Shown: positions 17,551 to 26,840 of the stretch, piece by piece
How the letters are laid out: the number at the start of each line of letters is the position of its first letter
Numbering within the stretch: position 1 is the stretch's first letter
Notes under the pieces: generated by a model
What the model saw: the letters and a program-made list of their open reading frames with translations, nothing else
Told to the model about the DNA's origin: nothing
Database searches by the model: none
Source of the DNA: Actinomadura sp. NAK00032
GTDB taxonomy: Bacteria > Actinomycetota > Actinomycetes > Streptosporangiales > Streptosporangiaceae
Reading direction: 5' to 3'
NCBI RefSeq assembly: GCF_013364275.1
Contig: NZ_CP054932.1
Location: 7,688,001-7,752,000, forward strand
Length of the DNA: 64,000 nt
Position numbers and translations under genes: made by a program

Positions 17551-18150
17551 TCAGGCGGCCCGGAGGTCGCTGATGCGCCAGCCGTGGTCGTCGCGGGCCG
17601 TGACGATGAGCTGGGCGGCGACCGGTGGACCGGTCGCCTTCCCGGCCCGGGTGGTCCGCTGGTCGAGCAGCACCAGCAGGACCGCCGTCCCGTCACGGCT
17701 GAGTTTGATAAGCCCGGCCTTCGTCACCTTCGTGGTGAGGGCCAGCTTCATGACCGGTGCGTTCTGCTTCACCAGGCCGAACAGCTTGCGGTAGTCGCCG
17801 ACGGCGCGGCCGGTGAGGACGTCGTTCGCGGCGCGCTCGGTGGCCGCCGGGTCGGTGTAGGTGTAGGTGAAGATCCGCGCGACCTTCGCCGAGACGTCGG
17901 CGACAACGGCACCCGTACGGGTCTTGTCGACGAGTGCGCGGTTGGCGGCCGGTGACCGCTCGCTTCTCCTGTCGGCCCAGCCGTCGATGGCGAAGGCGGA
18001 CAGGCACAGCGCCACGGCGAGGGCCACCGGCCACCCCAGCCCGGCGGCCCGCTTGAGTCGGGAGACAAGCGGGCGCCGGGCGGTCTTCTTCTTGCGCTTC
18101 TTCCGCGGGGCCGGCTCGCGGCGCGCGGGGCGCTCCTCGGTGATGCTCAT
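17551..18150 (-). CDS. Mce-associated membrane protein
   Basis: 199 residues. A Lys/Arg-rich cytoplasmic start (R-K-K-R-K-K-K) precedes a membrane helix at about 38-56. The outer domain has T-Y-T-Y-T-D, L-T-G-R-A-V and L-V-L-L-D-Q-R-T-T-R, closely matching the 16239 protein. The start overlaps the upstream stop by four bases. Likely an accessory part of the Mce transporter. Confidence 0.85.
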   Translation of the reverse strand: MSITEERPARREPAPRKKRKKKTARRPLVSRLKRAAGLGWPVALAVALCLSAFAIDGWADRRSERSPAANRALVDKTRTGAVVADVSAKVARIFTYTYTDPAATERAANDVLTGRAVGDYRKLFGLVKQNAPVMKLALTTKVTKAGLIKLSRDGTAVLLVLLDQRTTRAGKATGPPVAAQLIVTARDDHGWRISDLRAA

Positions 18151-18707
18151 GGCCCGCTCCCCCCGGGTGCCAGCGGTTTCAGGGAGCTGATCTTCCAGAT
18201 GCCGCCGACGCGCTGCATCCCGACCTCGTAGCGCTTGCGCTGCTCGGTCCCCTGCGCGGCGTCACCGGCGGGCTCGGTGAAGATCCGCACCGAGGCGAGG
18301 ACGGTGGCCTCGCCCGCCGACCGGTCGAGCGCGGTGACGGCGAGTGCGGTGACCCGGCCGTGCGAGGGGGTCTTCTGCTTCGCGAACTTCGCGCGCGCGT
18401 TGGGCATGTCGCGTTTCAGGGCGTCGGCGAACGGGCCGGTGGCGACGTCCATCCAGTGCGTCATGTCCAGGTCGGCCACCTTGGGGTCGATGCTGTTGAC
18501 CAGCGCGAGGTCGCGGACGGCGGTCCGCGTCACGTCGTCGCGCGCGGAGGCGAGGTCGTGGTCGGCGCCCCGGCCCGACTGGATCAGCGACCAGAACGAC
18601 AGGCCGAGGAGGACGGTGGCGGCGGCCACGAGGACGTAGCCGGCCGGGCGGATCCACCGGATCAGGTGGGCGAATCCGCGCGGCACCGCCGCCGCCTCCT
18701 CCGTCAT
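18147..18707 (-). CDS. Mce-associated membrane protein
   Basis: 186 residues with one membrane helix at about 21-43 (G-Y-V-L-V-A-A-A-T-V-L-L-G-L-S-F-W) and an outer NTF2-like domain (D-L-D-M-T-H-W-M-D-V, V-G-G-I-W-K-I-S-S-L). It overlaps mceF at its start and the 17551 gene at its end, four bases each, so it sits firmly in the operon. Confidence 0.85.
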   Translation of the reverse strand: MTEEAAAVPRGFAHLIRWIRPAGYVLVAAATVLLGLSFWSLIQSGRGADHDLASARDDVTRTAVRDLALVNSIDPKVADLDMTHWMDVATGPFADALKRDMPNARAKFAKQKTPSHGRVTALAVTALDRSAGEATVLASVRIFTEPAGDAAQGTEQRKRYEVGMQRVGGIWKISSLKPLAPGGSGP

Positions 18708-19954
18708 CGCGTGCCTCCGAGCCCGAGGAGCGCGGCGAGGTCGCCGGACGTCGGCGGCCGCGCTCCGGCGGACAGCCCCAGCGAGTCGATCAGGCCGGTC
18801 GACCGCGTACCGCTCAGCGTGCCCGGCTTGACCGGTGCCGGGACGCCCTTGTGCGGCGCGTTGGCGGAGCCGCGCACGTTGATGCCGGTGCTCGGGCTCT
18901 CCGCGCAGTGCGCGCCGGTGTTGAACGGGGGCGCGGGCGACAAGTCCTCCCCTTCGCGGTAGCGGGTCTTGCCGTAGCCGCGCGTACAGGGCTGCGGGTT
19001 GAAGAACGTGTTGACCAGGCCCATGCGGAGCAGACCGTCGTCGACGATGCTGGGACCGATCCCCGCCACCTTCGGGAGGTTGTCGAGCATCTCCTCGATC
19101 GCGGCCTGGCGCGGCGCGCCGATGCGCGCGGTCGTGAGCAGGTTCGCCAGCAGGACGCTGAGGCTCGGGTCCAGGTCGCGGAGCAGGGCCGACACCTGAC
19201 TCGCCGCGCCGGGCCCCGCCGCGATGACCTCGCGCAGGTCGGTGTCGGAGTCGCGGAACTGGCGCGCGAGCAGCCGGGAGTCGGACGCGAACGACTTGAA
19301 CGCCCCCGACATCTCGTTCTGCGTCCGCAGCACCACCTGACCGTTGTGGATCAGCGCGCGGGTGTCGGGGAACGCCGCGTCGGACGCCGAGACGAACCGG
19401 GCGCTGGTGTCGAGGAGCTGCTGGAGGTGCGGACCCTGCCCGGCGAAGGCCAGCCCCAGCTCGTCGATGAGCGTCTTGGTGTCGTTCAGCGGCAGCGAGG
19501 CGGCGAGGTCGTTGACGCTCTTGAGCGTCTCGTTCACCGGCGCCGGGACGGTGGTGACGCTCCGCGGAATGGTGGCGCCCTGCGCGAGGTAGGGCCCGGC
19601 GTCGGCGCGGGGCCGCAGGTCGACGTACTGCTCGCCGACGGCGGAGCGGTTCGCCACGACGGCCTCAAGGCTGCGCGGGATGTCGGGTGAGGAGTTGTCG
19701 ATGTGGAGTTCGGCGACGACGCCGTCCGAGGTGAGGTCGAGCTTGCCGACCTTGCCGACGGTGACGCCCCGGTACGACACCGCCGACCCCTCGAAGAGGC
19801 CGCCGGTGCTGGGCAGGTCGAGCCGGACGGTGTAGTAGCCGCGCAGCCCGACGTAGCGTCCTACGTCGGCGTAGTTGACACCGATGTAGGCGATGACCAG
19901 TACCGCGAGGACGGCGAACACGGCGATCTTGATACGGGTGACCGCGGTCAGCAT
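18704..19954 (-). CDS. mceF: MceF-type substrate-binding protein
   Basis: 416 residues. An N-terminal membrane anchor (I-A-V-F-A-V-L-A-V-L-V-I-A-Y-I) is followed by the MCE domain, with R-G-V-T-V-G-K-V at about 62-69. A long helical region follows, then a Pro/Gly-rich tail. It is the last of six MCE proteins in the conserved order A to F. These form a hexameric tunnel for lipid transport across the envelope. The gene starts one base after mceE ends. Confidence 0.92.
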   Translation of the reverse strand: MLTAVTRIKIAVFAVLAVLVIAYIGVNYADVGRYVGLRGYYTVRLDLPSTGGLFEGSAVSYRGVTVGKVGKLDLTSDGVVAELHIDNSSPDIPRSLEAVVANRSAVGEQYVDLRPRADAGPYLAQGATIPRSVTTVPAPVNETLKSVNDLAASLPLNDTKTLIDELGLAFAGQGPHLQQLLDTSARFVSASDAAFPDTRALIHNGQVVLRTQNEMSGAFKSFASDSRLLARQFRDSDTDLREVIAAGPGAASQVSALLRDLDPSLSVLLANLLTTARIGAPRQAAIEEMLDNLPKVAGIGPSIVDDGLLRMGLVNTFFNPQPCTRGYGKTRYREGEDLSPAPPFNTGAHCAESPSTGINVRGSANAPHKGVPAPVKPGTLSGTRSTGLIDSLGLSAGARPPTSGDLAALLGLGGTR

Positions 19955-19955
19955 G

Positions 19956-21227
19956 TCAGTTTCCCTCCCCGAGCGTCGGCAGCGGAAGGGCGGGCTCGCT
20001 GCTCGGGCCTTCGTTCCGGGGCGCCTGGCTCGGGGCCACCGGCTGCGGCGCCCGCGAGGCGGGAGCCTGCGTAGTGGGGGTGCCCGCCCCGGGGACGGCG
20101 GCCCTGGTGCCGGGCCGGGTCGCGGTGTCGGGGCAGGGCGCCGGCTGCGGGCCGACGACCGTGGGCGTCGCGGCGAGGGCGCGCGCCTTCGCCTCCTCGT
20201 CGTCGAGGCCGTCCTTCGGGCCCTTCTCCTCGACCGGCGGGATGACGCAGTCGAAGCCCTTCGCCGCGATGACGGTGACGTAGCCGTTGAGGTAGTCGCC
20301 CTTGATGGCCTTGAGCGCCTCGTCGGTGAACGGGTACGTCAGCAGGATCTCCAGCGACTTCGGCAGGTCGCGGCCGGAGTCGGCGAGCTTGCGCAGGATG
20401 ACCGACAGCGCCCGCAGGTTCGCGGCCGTGTCGTCCTTGCTGGCGTTGATCGTCTTGACGGCGACGTCCGACAGCTTCTCCAGCCGGCGCAGCATCTCGA
20501 CGAGCCGGCCGCGCTGCTCCTCCAGCACCTTCAGGCCGGGCGACAGGTCGGTCAGCACGGTCGACACCTGGCCGTTGCGGGAGGCGACCGTGGACGACAG
20601 CCGGTTCAGGCCGTCGAGCGCGTTCACAATCGACTGCCTGTTGCGGTTCAGCGTCGAGGTGAAGGTGTTGAGGTTCTCCAGCGCGGAGCGGACCTTGTCC
20701 TCGCGCCCGTTGAGCGCCTGGTTCAGCTCCCGGTTGATCGTGCGGATCTGCGGGAGCCCGCCGCCCGACAGCAGCAGCGACAGCGCGCCGAACACCTCCT
20801 CGGTGTCGGCGTTGCGCGTCGTGCGGGACGCCGGGATCACGGCGCCGTCGGTGAGCCGCTGCGGGGACGGTGCCGTCGTGGGCGCCGCCAGCTTGACGTA
20901 CTTCTCCCCCAGCAGGCTCGACTGCTCCAGGTTCGCGACGGAGTTGGCGGGCAGGTGCACGTCGCCGTTGATGATCAGCGTGACCTCGGCCTGCCATGCG
21001 CCCTTCGGCAGCGACACCTTCTTCACCCGGCCGACCGGCACGTCGTTGACGCGGACGGCCGCCTGCGGGACGAGGTTCAGCACGTCCTCGAACTGCACCT
21101 TGACCGTGTACGGGTGGTCGCCGAGGTCGGCGCCGCCGGGCAGCGGGACGTCCTCCAGCTGCACCGAGCAGCCCGTCGCCAGCACGGCGCCGGCGGTGAG
21201 GGCCGCGACGAGCTTGGGCACGCGCAT
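19956..21227 (-). CDS. mceE: MceE-type lipoprotein
   Basis: 423 residues. A lipoprotein signal ends in the lipobox L-A-T-G-C (C20), the hallmark of the fifth mce protein (LprK in mycobacteria). The MCE domain (V-R-V-N-D-V-P-V-G-R-V) follows at about 40-130, then coiled helices (L-N-T-F-T-S-T-L-N) and a Pro/Ala-rich tail. ATG 21227 shares one base with the mceD stop. The frame is open further upstream, but only inside mceD. Confidence 0.93.
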   Translation of the reverse strand: MRVPKLVAALTAGAVLATGCSVQLEDVPLPGGADLGDHPYTVKVQFEDVLNLVPQAAVRVNDVPVGRVKKVSLPKGAWQAEVTLIINGDVHLPANSVANLEQSSLLGEKYVKLAAPTTAPSPQRLTDGAVIPASRTTRNADTEEVFGALSLLLSGGGLPQIRTINRELNQALNGREDKVRSALENLNTFTSTLNRNRQSIVNALDGLNRLSSTVASRNGQVSTVLTDLSPGLKVLEEQRGRLVEMLRRLEKLSDVAVKTINASKDDTAANLRALSVILRKLADSGRDLPKSLEILLTYPFTDEALKAIKGDYLNGYVTVIAAKGFDCVIPPVEEKGPKDGLDDEEAKARALAATPTVVGPQPAPCPDTATRPGTRAAVPGAGTPTTQAPASRAPQPVAPSQAPRNEGPSSEPALPLPTLGEGN

Positions 21228-22468
21228 CAGCGGTCCCCCTTCTTCCCGGTGGAGCCGGCGTAGATCTTGCCCGCGGGCGGCAGCGGCAACGCCGGGAGGC
21301 CGGTCTGCTGGGTGGGCGCCACGGCGACCAGCCCGCCCTTGTCCAGCCGGTCGCACTGCTCGCGGAGCGTCGCGGTCGCGGACGCCGCCGCGGCGCACAG
21401 CGGCCGCTGGTCGGCGGCGACCGGGTCGACGCCCGGCTGGTCCAGGCTGCCGAACGCCTTGGTGATCTCCAGGAGGTTGCCGCGCGCCATCAGCGTGCGG
21501 GTCTTCGGGTCGTAGGCGTTCAGCGCGTTCTGCGTCACCAGCGGCGCGGTGTCGACGAGTTCGGCGAGGGACGCCCGCTCATCGACGAGCACCTGGGTGA
21601 CCTTGGCGAGCTTGCCGACGTTCGTCTTCAGCGCCGCCCGGTTGTCCTGGACGAACCCCTTCACCTCGGCGAGCGCCCGCGCGAGGGTGCGCAGCGCCGC
21701 GCCCAGTTCGTCGCGGTCGGCGGCGAGGAACCGGCTCACCTCGGCGAGCTGGTTCTCGGCCAGCCGGATCTGCCCGTCGTTGGCGCGGAGCATCTTGCTG
21801 AACTTGTTGAGGTTGGCGATGGTGGCGTACAGGTCGCCGCTGTTGTCGGCGAGGGTCTGCGACGCCTTGCCGAGGTCGGAGATCATCGTGTTGAGCGCCT
21901 GGCCGTTGCCGCCGAGGTTGGCGGCGCCGACCCGGATGACGTCCGACAGGGCGCCCTGGGCGTTCAGCCCCTGCGGGCCGAGGTCGCCGGAGATCTTCCG
22001 GACGGCGGTGTAGAGCTGGTCGAGCTCCAGCGGCGTCGCGGTGTTGTTCACGTCGATCGAGGCGCCGTCGGCCATCTTCGGGCCGCCGCTGTAGGCGGGG
22101 TCGAGCTGGACGTACCGGTCCGACACCAGGTTCGGCGCGATGACGACGGCGCGGGCGGCGGCGGGGACGTCGATCTCGTCGTCCACCCGCATCTCGACCT
22201 TGACCTTGTCGCCGAGCGGTTCGATGGAGTCGATCGCCCCGACCTTCACGCCGAGGACACGGACGTCGGAGCCCGGGTAGACGCCGATCGCGGTGGCGAA
22301 GTACGCGGTGATCTTGTGGGTCGGTCCGCCGCTCAGCAGCGGGACGAGCGCGATCGCGACCAGCAGCACGAACACCGCGATCAGCGCCTGCACCACCCGC
22401 GTCCGATGGTCGCGGATCGGTGAGCCGAGCTTCGGCAGCTTCGCCGTGCGCGTCGTGGAGGACGCCAT
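21227..22468 (-). CDS. mceD: MceD-type substrate-binding protein
   Basis: 413 residues. It has a membrane anchor at about 28-47 and an MCE domain with G-S-D-V-R-V-L-G-V-K-V-G-A-I. Long helices rich in Leu and Asn follow (N-L-N-K-F-S-K-M-L), and the tail is Pro-rich. It lies one base after mceC. Part of the predicted MceA-F tunnel. Confidence 0.92.
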   Translation of the reverse strand: MASSTTRTAKLPKLGSPIRDHRTRVVQALIAVFVLLVAIALVPLLSGGPTHKITAYFATAIGVYPGSDVRVLGVKVGAIDSIEPLGDKVKVEMRVDDEIDVPAAARAVVIAPNLVSDRYVQLDPAYSGGPKMADGASIDVNNTATPLELDQLYTAVRKISGDLGPQGLNAQGALSDVIRVGAANLGGNGQALNTMISDLGKASQTLADNSGDLYATIANLNKFSKMLRANDGQIRLAENQLAEVSRFLAADRDELGAALRTLARALAEVKGFVQDNRAALKTNVGKLAKVTQVLVDERASLAELVDTAPLVTQNALNAYDPKTRTLMARGNLLEITKAFGSLDQPGVDPVAADQRPLCAAAASATATLREQCDRLDKGGLVAVAPTQQTGLPALPLPPAGKIYAGSTGKKGDR

Positions 22469-22469
22469 G

Positions 22470-23666
22470 TCACCGGCCTCCCGTCAGGTGCGGCGGCTTG
22501 CAGTGGTCCGGGTTCTCCGGTTGCCACCTGCCGTTCACCAAGTACTCCTTGGGGACGGTCCCGCACAGGTAGCCGTCCACCCAGCGGCCGTTGCCGGTCG
22601 CGTTGCCGAGGACGCGGACGTAGGGCGCCGCGGTCTCCAGCACGCGCTCCAGGTTCTTCTGGTTGCGTTCGAGGGTGGTGGTGACCCGCTCCAGGGACGC
22701 CAGCGTCGGCCCGAGGGTGCGGCGGTTGTCGTTCACCAGGCCGACCAGCTCGTTGGAGAGGCGGTTGGTGCCGACGAGCAGCGCGTGGATGGCGTCGCGG
22801 CGCCGGCGCAGTTCGCCGAGCAGCAGGTTGCCGTCCTTGAACAGCGTCTCGAACTGGGAGTTCTGCGCGGCGATCGTGCCCGACAGCTGCTTGGTCCCGG
22901 CGAGCAGCCGGGACAGCTCGGCGTCCCGCGACGCGATCGTGTTCGACAGCGACGACAGGCCGTGCAGCGCGACCCGGACGCTCGGCGGCGTGTCCTCGAA
23001 CGTCGTGGAGATCGTCTCCAGGCTCTGCGCGAGCTTGGCGGTGTCGAGGTCCTGGAACGTCCGCCCGAGGTCCTGGAACGCCGTCGTGACGTCGTAGGGG
23101 GCCACGGTCCGGTCGAGCGGGATCGTCTGCTCCGGGTTCTGCTTCCGGTAGCCGAGCGGGTCGAGCTGGAGGTACTTCGACCCCAGCAGCGTCTTGATCA
23201 TGATGGTGGCGCGGGTGGCGTTCCCGATCCAGGTGTCCTTGACCCGGAACGTCACCTTGACCCGGTTGCCCTTGAGCGAGACGTCGGTGACCTTCCCGAC
23301 CTTCACCCCGGCGACGCGGACCTCCTGGCCCTCCTTCAGCCCGGCGGCCTCGGAGAAGTAGGCGCTGTAGGTCGTCCCGCCGCCGATGACCGGCAGCCGG
23401 TCGGCGCGGTAGGCGAGCGTGCCGAGGACGAGCAGGATCACGACGCCGACGACGGCGACCACGATCGGGTTGCGCTCGCGCAGCGGCTTCAGTCGCGGCC
23501 GGCCCTTCTTCGGACGCGGCAGGGCGCGCGGCAGCGGCCGGGGCGGCGGCCCGCCCGCGGGCGGCCCACCGGCCGGGGGGCCGCCTGCGGGAGGTCCGCC
23601 GGGAGGCGGCCCGCCCACCGGGGGGAGGGAGGGCGGGCCGCCGGGCGGCGGGGTCGGGGGCGTCAT
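22470..23666 (-). CDS. mceC: MceC-type protein with Pro/Gly repeat start
   Basis: 398 residues from the ATG at 23666, which overlaps the mceB stop (ATGA). The first 50 residues, before the membrane anchor, are made almost wholly of Pro and Gly, with repeated G-G-P-P-A units, then a basic stretch (R-P-K-K-G-R-P-R-L-K). The anchor is at about 70-90. The MCE domain (V-R-V-A-G-V-K-V-G-K-V) and helical region follow as usual. Such a Pro-rich cytoplasmic extension is not typical of MceC and could bind a cytoplasmic partner. Confidence 0.9.
   Translation of the reverse strand: MTPPTPPPGGPPSLPPVGGPPPGGPPAGGPPAGGPPAGGPPPRPLPRALPRPKKGRPRLKPLRERNPIVVAVVGVVILLVLGTLAYRADRLPVIGGGTTYSAYFSEAAGLKEGQEVRVAGVKVGKVTDVSLKGNRVKVTFRVKDTWIGNATRATIMIKTLLGSKYLQLDPLGYRKQNPEQTIPLDRTVAPYDVTTAFQDLGRTFQDLDTAKLAQSLETISTTFEDTPPSVRVALHGLSSLSNTIASRDAELSRLLAGTKQLSGTIAAQNSQFETLFKDGNLLLGELRRRRDAIHALLVGTNRLSNELVGLVNDNRRTLGPTLASLERVTTTLERNQKNLERVLETAAPYVRVLGNATGNGRWVDGYLCGTVPKEYLVNGRWQPENPDHCKPPHLTGGR
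23540..23612 (-). repeat. GGPPA-coding tandem repeat in mceC
   Basis: About five 15-base units encode G-G-P-P-A/P in a row. The units differ by only a few bases, suggesting recent slippage expansion. Confidence 0.7.
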
Positions 23667-24727
23667 CCGCGGCACCTCGAGTCATCCTTCTTGATGGGGA
23701 GGCCGGTCGGCGGCGGCTGGTTCGACAGGTCGGAGCCCGCGTAGCTGACGCCGATCAACTTCACCTCGCACTGGTAGAAGTTCACCCACGAGCCGTAGGA
23801 GGCCAGGCGCCCGAAGGCCGCCATCTTCCCGGGCGAGCGCTGGAGGAAGCGCGTCAGCAGCGGCTCGTCGCGGTTGAGGTTGTCGCTGAGCCGGCCGAGC
23901 TGGACGATGTCGTCCTTCAGCGGGTCCCGCGTGACCTGGAGCAGCCCGGCGGTGGCGGTGGTCAGGTCGGCGATCGACCCGAGCGCCTCGCCGATCGGCT
24001 TGCGGTCGGTGGCGAGGCCGGAGGTGAACCGGCGCAGCGTGGTGACCAGGTCGACGAGCTGCCGGTCCCGGCCGTTGATGGTCCGGACGACGCTGTCCAG
24101 GTTCGTGATCAGCTGGCCGATCACCTGGTCCTTGGCGGCCAGCGTGCTCGTCAGCTGCCCGACGGTGCGCAGCAGGCTCTCGACGGTGCCGCTCTCGCCC
24201 TGGAGCACCTTGACGATCGACTCCGACAGCTTGTTCGCCTCGCCGGGCGAGAGCGCCTGCATCAGCGGCTGGAAGCCCTGGAACAGCTGCGTGAGGTTGA
24301 GCGTCCCGGCGGTGTGCTCGACGGGGATCGTCCCGCCGGGCTTCAGCGCCTGGCCGGGCGAGCCGGTGCCCTGGCCGAGCGCGATGTACCGCCCGCCGAC
24401 CAGGTTCAGGTACTTCACGGCGGCGGTCGCCGACGCCGGGATCTGCCGGTCCCGGTCGACGGAGATCTTCACCCGGGCGAGCCGCCGGTCGCTGACCTTG
24501 ATCTCCTCGACCTGGCCGACCTCGACGCCCGCGATCCGCACCCCGTGCCCCGGGTGCAGCCCGGCGACGTCGGTGAATTTGGCGTAGTAGGTGACGCGGT
24601 CGCCGCTGGTGGCGCCGGTGATGCTGGACGCCAGCAGGGCCGTCGCCAGCACCGTCACCACGATGAAGATCAGCGAGCTGACGAGCGGGAAGCCCATGCC
24701 CTTGATCCCCTGGCCGGTGAGCCTCAC
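23663..24727 (-). CDS. mceB: MceB-type substrate-binding protein
   Basis: 354 residues. The membrane anchor lies at about 13-33 and the MCE domain has H-G-V-R-I-A-G-V-E-V-G-Q-V and Y-L-N-L-V-G-G-R-Y. A helical domain follows, with a Cys near the end (F-Y-Q-C-E-V). It overlaps mceA and mceC by four bases at either side. Second in the conserved A-F order. Confidence 0.92.
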   Translation of the reverse strand: MRLTGQGIKGMGFPLVSSLIFIVVTVLATALLASSITGATSGDRVTYYAKFTDVAGLHPGHGVRIAGVEVGQVEEIKVSDRRLARVKISVDRDRQIPASATAAVKYLNLVGGRYIALGQGTGSPGQALKPGGTIPVEHTAGTLNLTQLFQGFQPLMQALSPGEANKLSESIVKVLQGESGTVESLLRTVGQLTSTLAAKDQVIGQLITNLDSVVRTINGRDRQLVDLVTTLRRFTSGLATDRKPIGEALGSIADLTTATAGLLQVTRDPLKDDIVQLGRLSDNLNRDEPLLTRFLQRSPGKMAAFGRLASYGSWVNFYQCEVKLIGVSYAGSDLSNQPPPTGLPIKKDDSRCRG

Positions 24728-26001
24728 TTGACCGTCACCTCCGTGCCCCGGTAGATCGGCCCGACCAGCACGCTCGACCAGTCCGGCAGTTCCTCGGGGA
24801 CCTCGTCCAGCGGCGGGCCGGCGAGCTCGTTGACCAGGTCGTTCTCCGACGCCGAGTTCGCCGGGCCGAGGCCGCTGCCGGCCGCGCCCGCCTTGCCGGG
24901 GGCGCCGCCGGCGGGCAGCACCCGCACGCCGTTCCCGGTCGCCAGGTACGGGACGCTCGGGCAGTGCGGCCCGCTGCCGCCGTCGTAGCGCGGCGCGTCC
25001 TTGCCCGGCACGTAGCGGCCCTTGCTCTTGAGCGGCACCACCACGCCGTGCACGCCGTGCTTGTCGGTGCCCTTGCCGAGGACCTTGTTCATCGTCGGGA
25101 TGAAGTCGGCGAGGGTGCGGAACGTGCAGGGCGCGGCCGGGGCGTAGCGGCGCATCAGCTCCAGGCTCCCCCGGCTCTCGGTCGCCAGCGCGATGATGTT
25201 GCCGGAGTTGGCGTCCAGGAAGTCCTGGAGGTCGGCCGACGACCCCGACACCGCGTCGTACAGGGTCGCGAGCGCGGTGCGCTGCTCGGCGATCGTCCGG
25301 CTCGTCACGGTGAAGTCGGTGAGCGCCTGGAGCAGGTCGGGCGCCGCGTCCGAGGCGTGCCGGCTGAACTCCGCCAGCTCCTGGAGGTTGCGGGTGAGCG
25401 CCGGGACCTCGGGGTTCATCTTGGTCAGGAACGCGTCGAGCTGCTCGAAGTTGCGGCCGATCTGGTCGCCGCGCCCCTCCAGCGCCCGCGACATGGCGTT
25501 CAGCGTCGCCGACAGCTTCGCGGGCTGGAGCGTGTTCAGCAGGTCCATCGTGTGGTTCAGGACCTCCGACAGCTCCACCGCGTTCTTGCTGCGGTCCTCG
25601 GAGATGACGTCGCCGTCGGCGATCGGCCGGCCCGCCGACCCGGGCGGCGGGACGAGCGAGACGAACCGCGCGCCGAACACCGTCGTCGGCAGCAGCCGCG
25701 CCTGGACGTCCGCCGGGATCCGGTCGGTCATCCCCGGTTTCAGCGCCAGCTCCAGCTTCGCGCCCGCGCCGTCCGCCTTGATGGAGCGGACCTCGCCGAC
25801 GACCACGCCGCGGACCTTCACGTCCGCCATCGGGTGCATCTCGTGCCCGGCCGTCGAGGTGCGCAGCGTCACCCGCGTCGCGTCGGTGAACTGCTTGTCG
25901 TAGATCGCGATCGACAGCCAGATCAGCAGCGCCGGGACGAGCAGGAACACCACCCCGGTGAGGCGCTGCCCGACCACGTGCCGGGTCGTTCGTCTCGCCA
26001 T
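24724..26001 (-). CDS. mceA: MceA-type substrate-binding protein
   Basis: 425 residues. The membrane anchor is at about 14-32. The MCE domain has M-A-D-V-K-V-R-G-V-V-V-G-E-V, then T-V-F-G-A-R-F-V-S-L. Long helices and a Gly/Ala/Pro-rich tail ending V-G-P-I-Y-R-G-T-E-V follow. It is first in the MCE series and starts one base after the second permease gene. Confidence 0.93.
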   Translation of the reverse strand: MARRTTRHVVGQRLTGVVFLLVPALLIWLSIAIYDKQFTDATRVTLRTSTAGHEMHPMADVKVRGVVVGEVRSIKADGAGAKLELALKPGMTDRIPADVQARLLPTTVFGARFVSLVPPPGSAGRPIADGDVISEDRSKNAVELSEVLNHTMDLLNTLQPAKLSATLNAMSRALEGRGDQIGRNFEQLDAFLTKMNPEVPALTRNLQELAEFSRHASDAAPDLLQALTDFTVTSRTIAEQRTALATLYDAVSGSSADLQDFLDANSGNIIALATESRGSLELMRRYAPAAPCTFRTLADFIPTMNKVLGKGTDKHGVHGVVVPLKSKGRYVPGKDAPRYDGGSGPHCPSVPYLATGNGVRVLPAGGAPGKAGAAGSGLGPANSASENDLVNELAGPPLDEVPEELPDWSSVLVGPIYRGTEVTVK

Positions 26002-26002
26002 G

Positions 26003-26839
26003 TCAGCCCGTCACCTTCACCGTCGTCGTGGCGCCCCAGATGGCGAGGCTGGCGAAGAAGTCCGTCACGCTGATCAGCACGATCGCGGTGCGGACCGCGC
26101 GGCCGACGGCGACGCCCACGCCGGCGGGGCCGCCGACCGCGCGGTAGCCGTAGTAGCAGTGCGCCAGCACCACCATCACGCTGAAGATCAGCACTTTCGC
26201 GAACGAGAGCAGCACGTCCTCGGGGGCGAGGAAGAGGTTGAAATAGTGGTCGTAGGTGCCGGCCGACTGCCCGTTGAACCAGATCGTCACCTGTCTGGAC
26301 GCCAGATACGAGCTGAGCAGCCCGATGCCGTACAGCGGGATGATCGCGACCGTGCCCGCGATGATGCGCGTGGTCACCAGGTAGGGCACCGACTGGATGC
26401 CCATGCCCTCCAGGGCGTCGATCTCGTCGTTGATCCGCATCGCGCCGAGCTGCGCGGTGAACCCGGCGCCGACCGTCGCCGACAGCGCCAGCCCGGACGC
26501 CAGCGGCGCGATCTCGCGGGTGTTGAAGTACGCCGAGATGAACCCGGTGAACGCCGCCGACCCGATCTGGTCGAGCGCGGCGTAGCCGGACAGGCCGACG
26601 ACGACGCCGGTGAAGATCGTCATACCGATCATCACGCCGACGGTGCCGCCGATGACGGCGAGCGCGCCGCTGCCGAACGCGACCTCGCTGAGCAGCCGCA
26701 GCGACTCGCCCAGGTAGCGGCGGATCGCGCGCGGCGTCCACAGCAGCGCCCGGATGTAGAAGCCGAGCTGGTCGCCGGGCTGGTCCAGCCAGGAGACCAG
26801 CTTCACCGGCTTGAGCCGGCGGGCCCCGGGAACCGCCAT
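26003..26839 (-). CDS. YrbE/MlaE-type permease B
   Basis: 278 residues. This is an MlaE-fold permease with about five or six membrane segments. It carries the family's E-I-D-A-L-E-G-M-G-I-Q-S-V-P-Y-L-V motif (about 135-155), where the ATPase is expected to dock. It forms the transmembrane pair with the 26841 protein. One base separates the two genes. Confidence 0.93.
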   Translation of the reverse strand: MAVPGARRLKPVKLVSWLDQPGDQLGFYIRALLWTPRAIRRYLGESLRLLSEVAFGSGALAVIGGTVGVMIGMTIFTGVVVGLSGYAALDQIGSAAFTGFISAYFNTREIAPLASGLALSATVGAGFTAQLGAMRINDEIDALEGMGIQSVPYLVTTRIIAGTVAIIPLYGIGLLSSYLASRQVTIWFNGQSAGTYDHYFNLFLAPEDVLLSFAKVLIFSVMVVLAHCYYGYRAVGGPAGVGVAVGRAVRTAIVLISVTDFFASLAIWGATTTVKVTG

Positions 26840-26840
26840 G

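Noticed and set aside
23540..23612. Short regular repeats considered as a CRISPR array
   Set aside because: There are no unique spacers; the units are contiguous and encode a Pro/Gly stretch of mceC.
22381..23685. 434-residue minus-strand frame over mceC
   Set aside because: Out-of-frame reading of mceC and the start of mceD, made of Arg/Pro/Ala runs.
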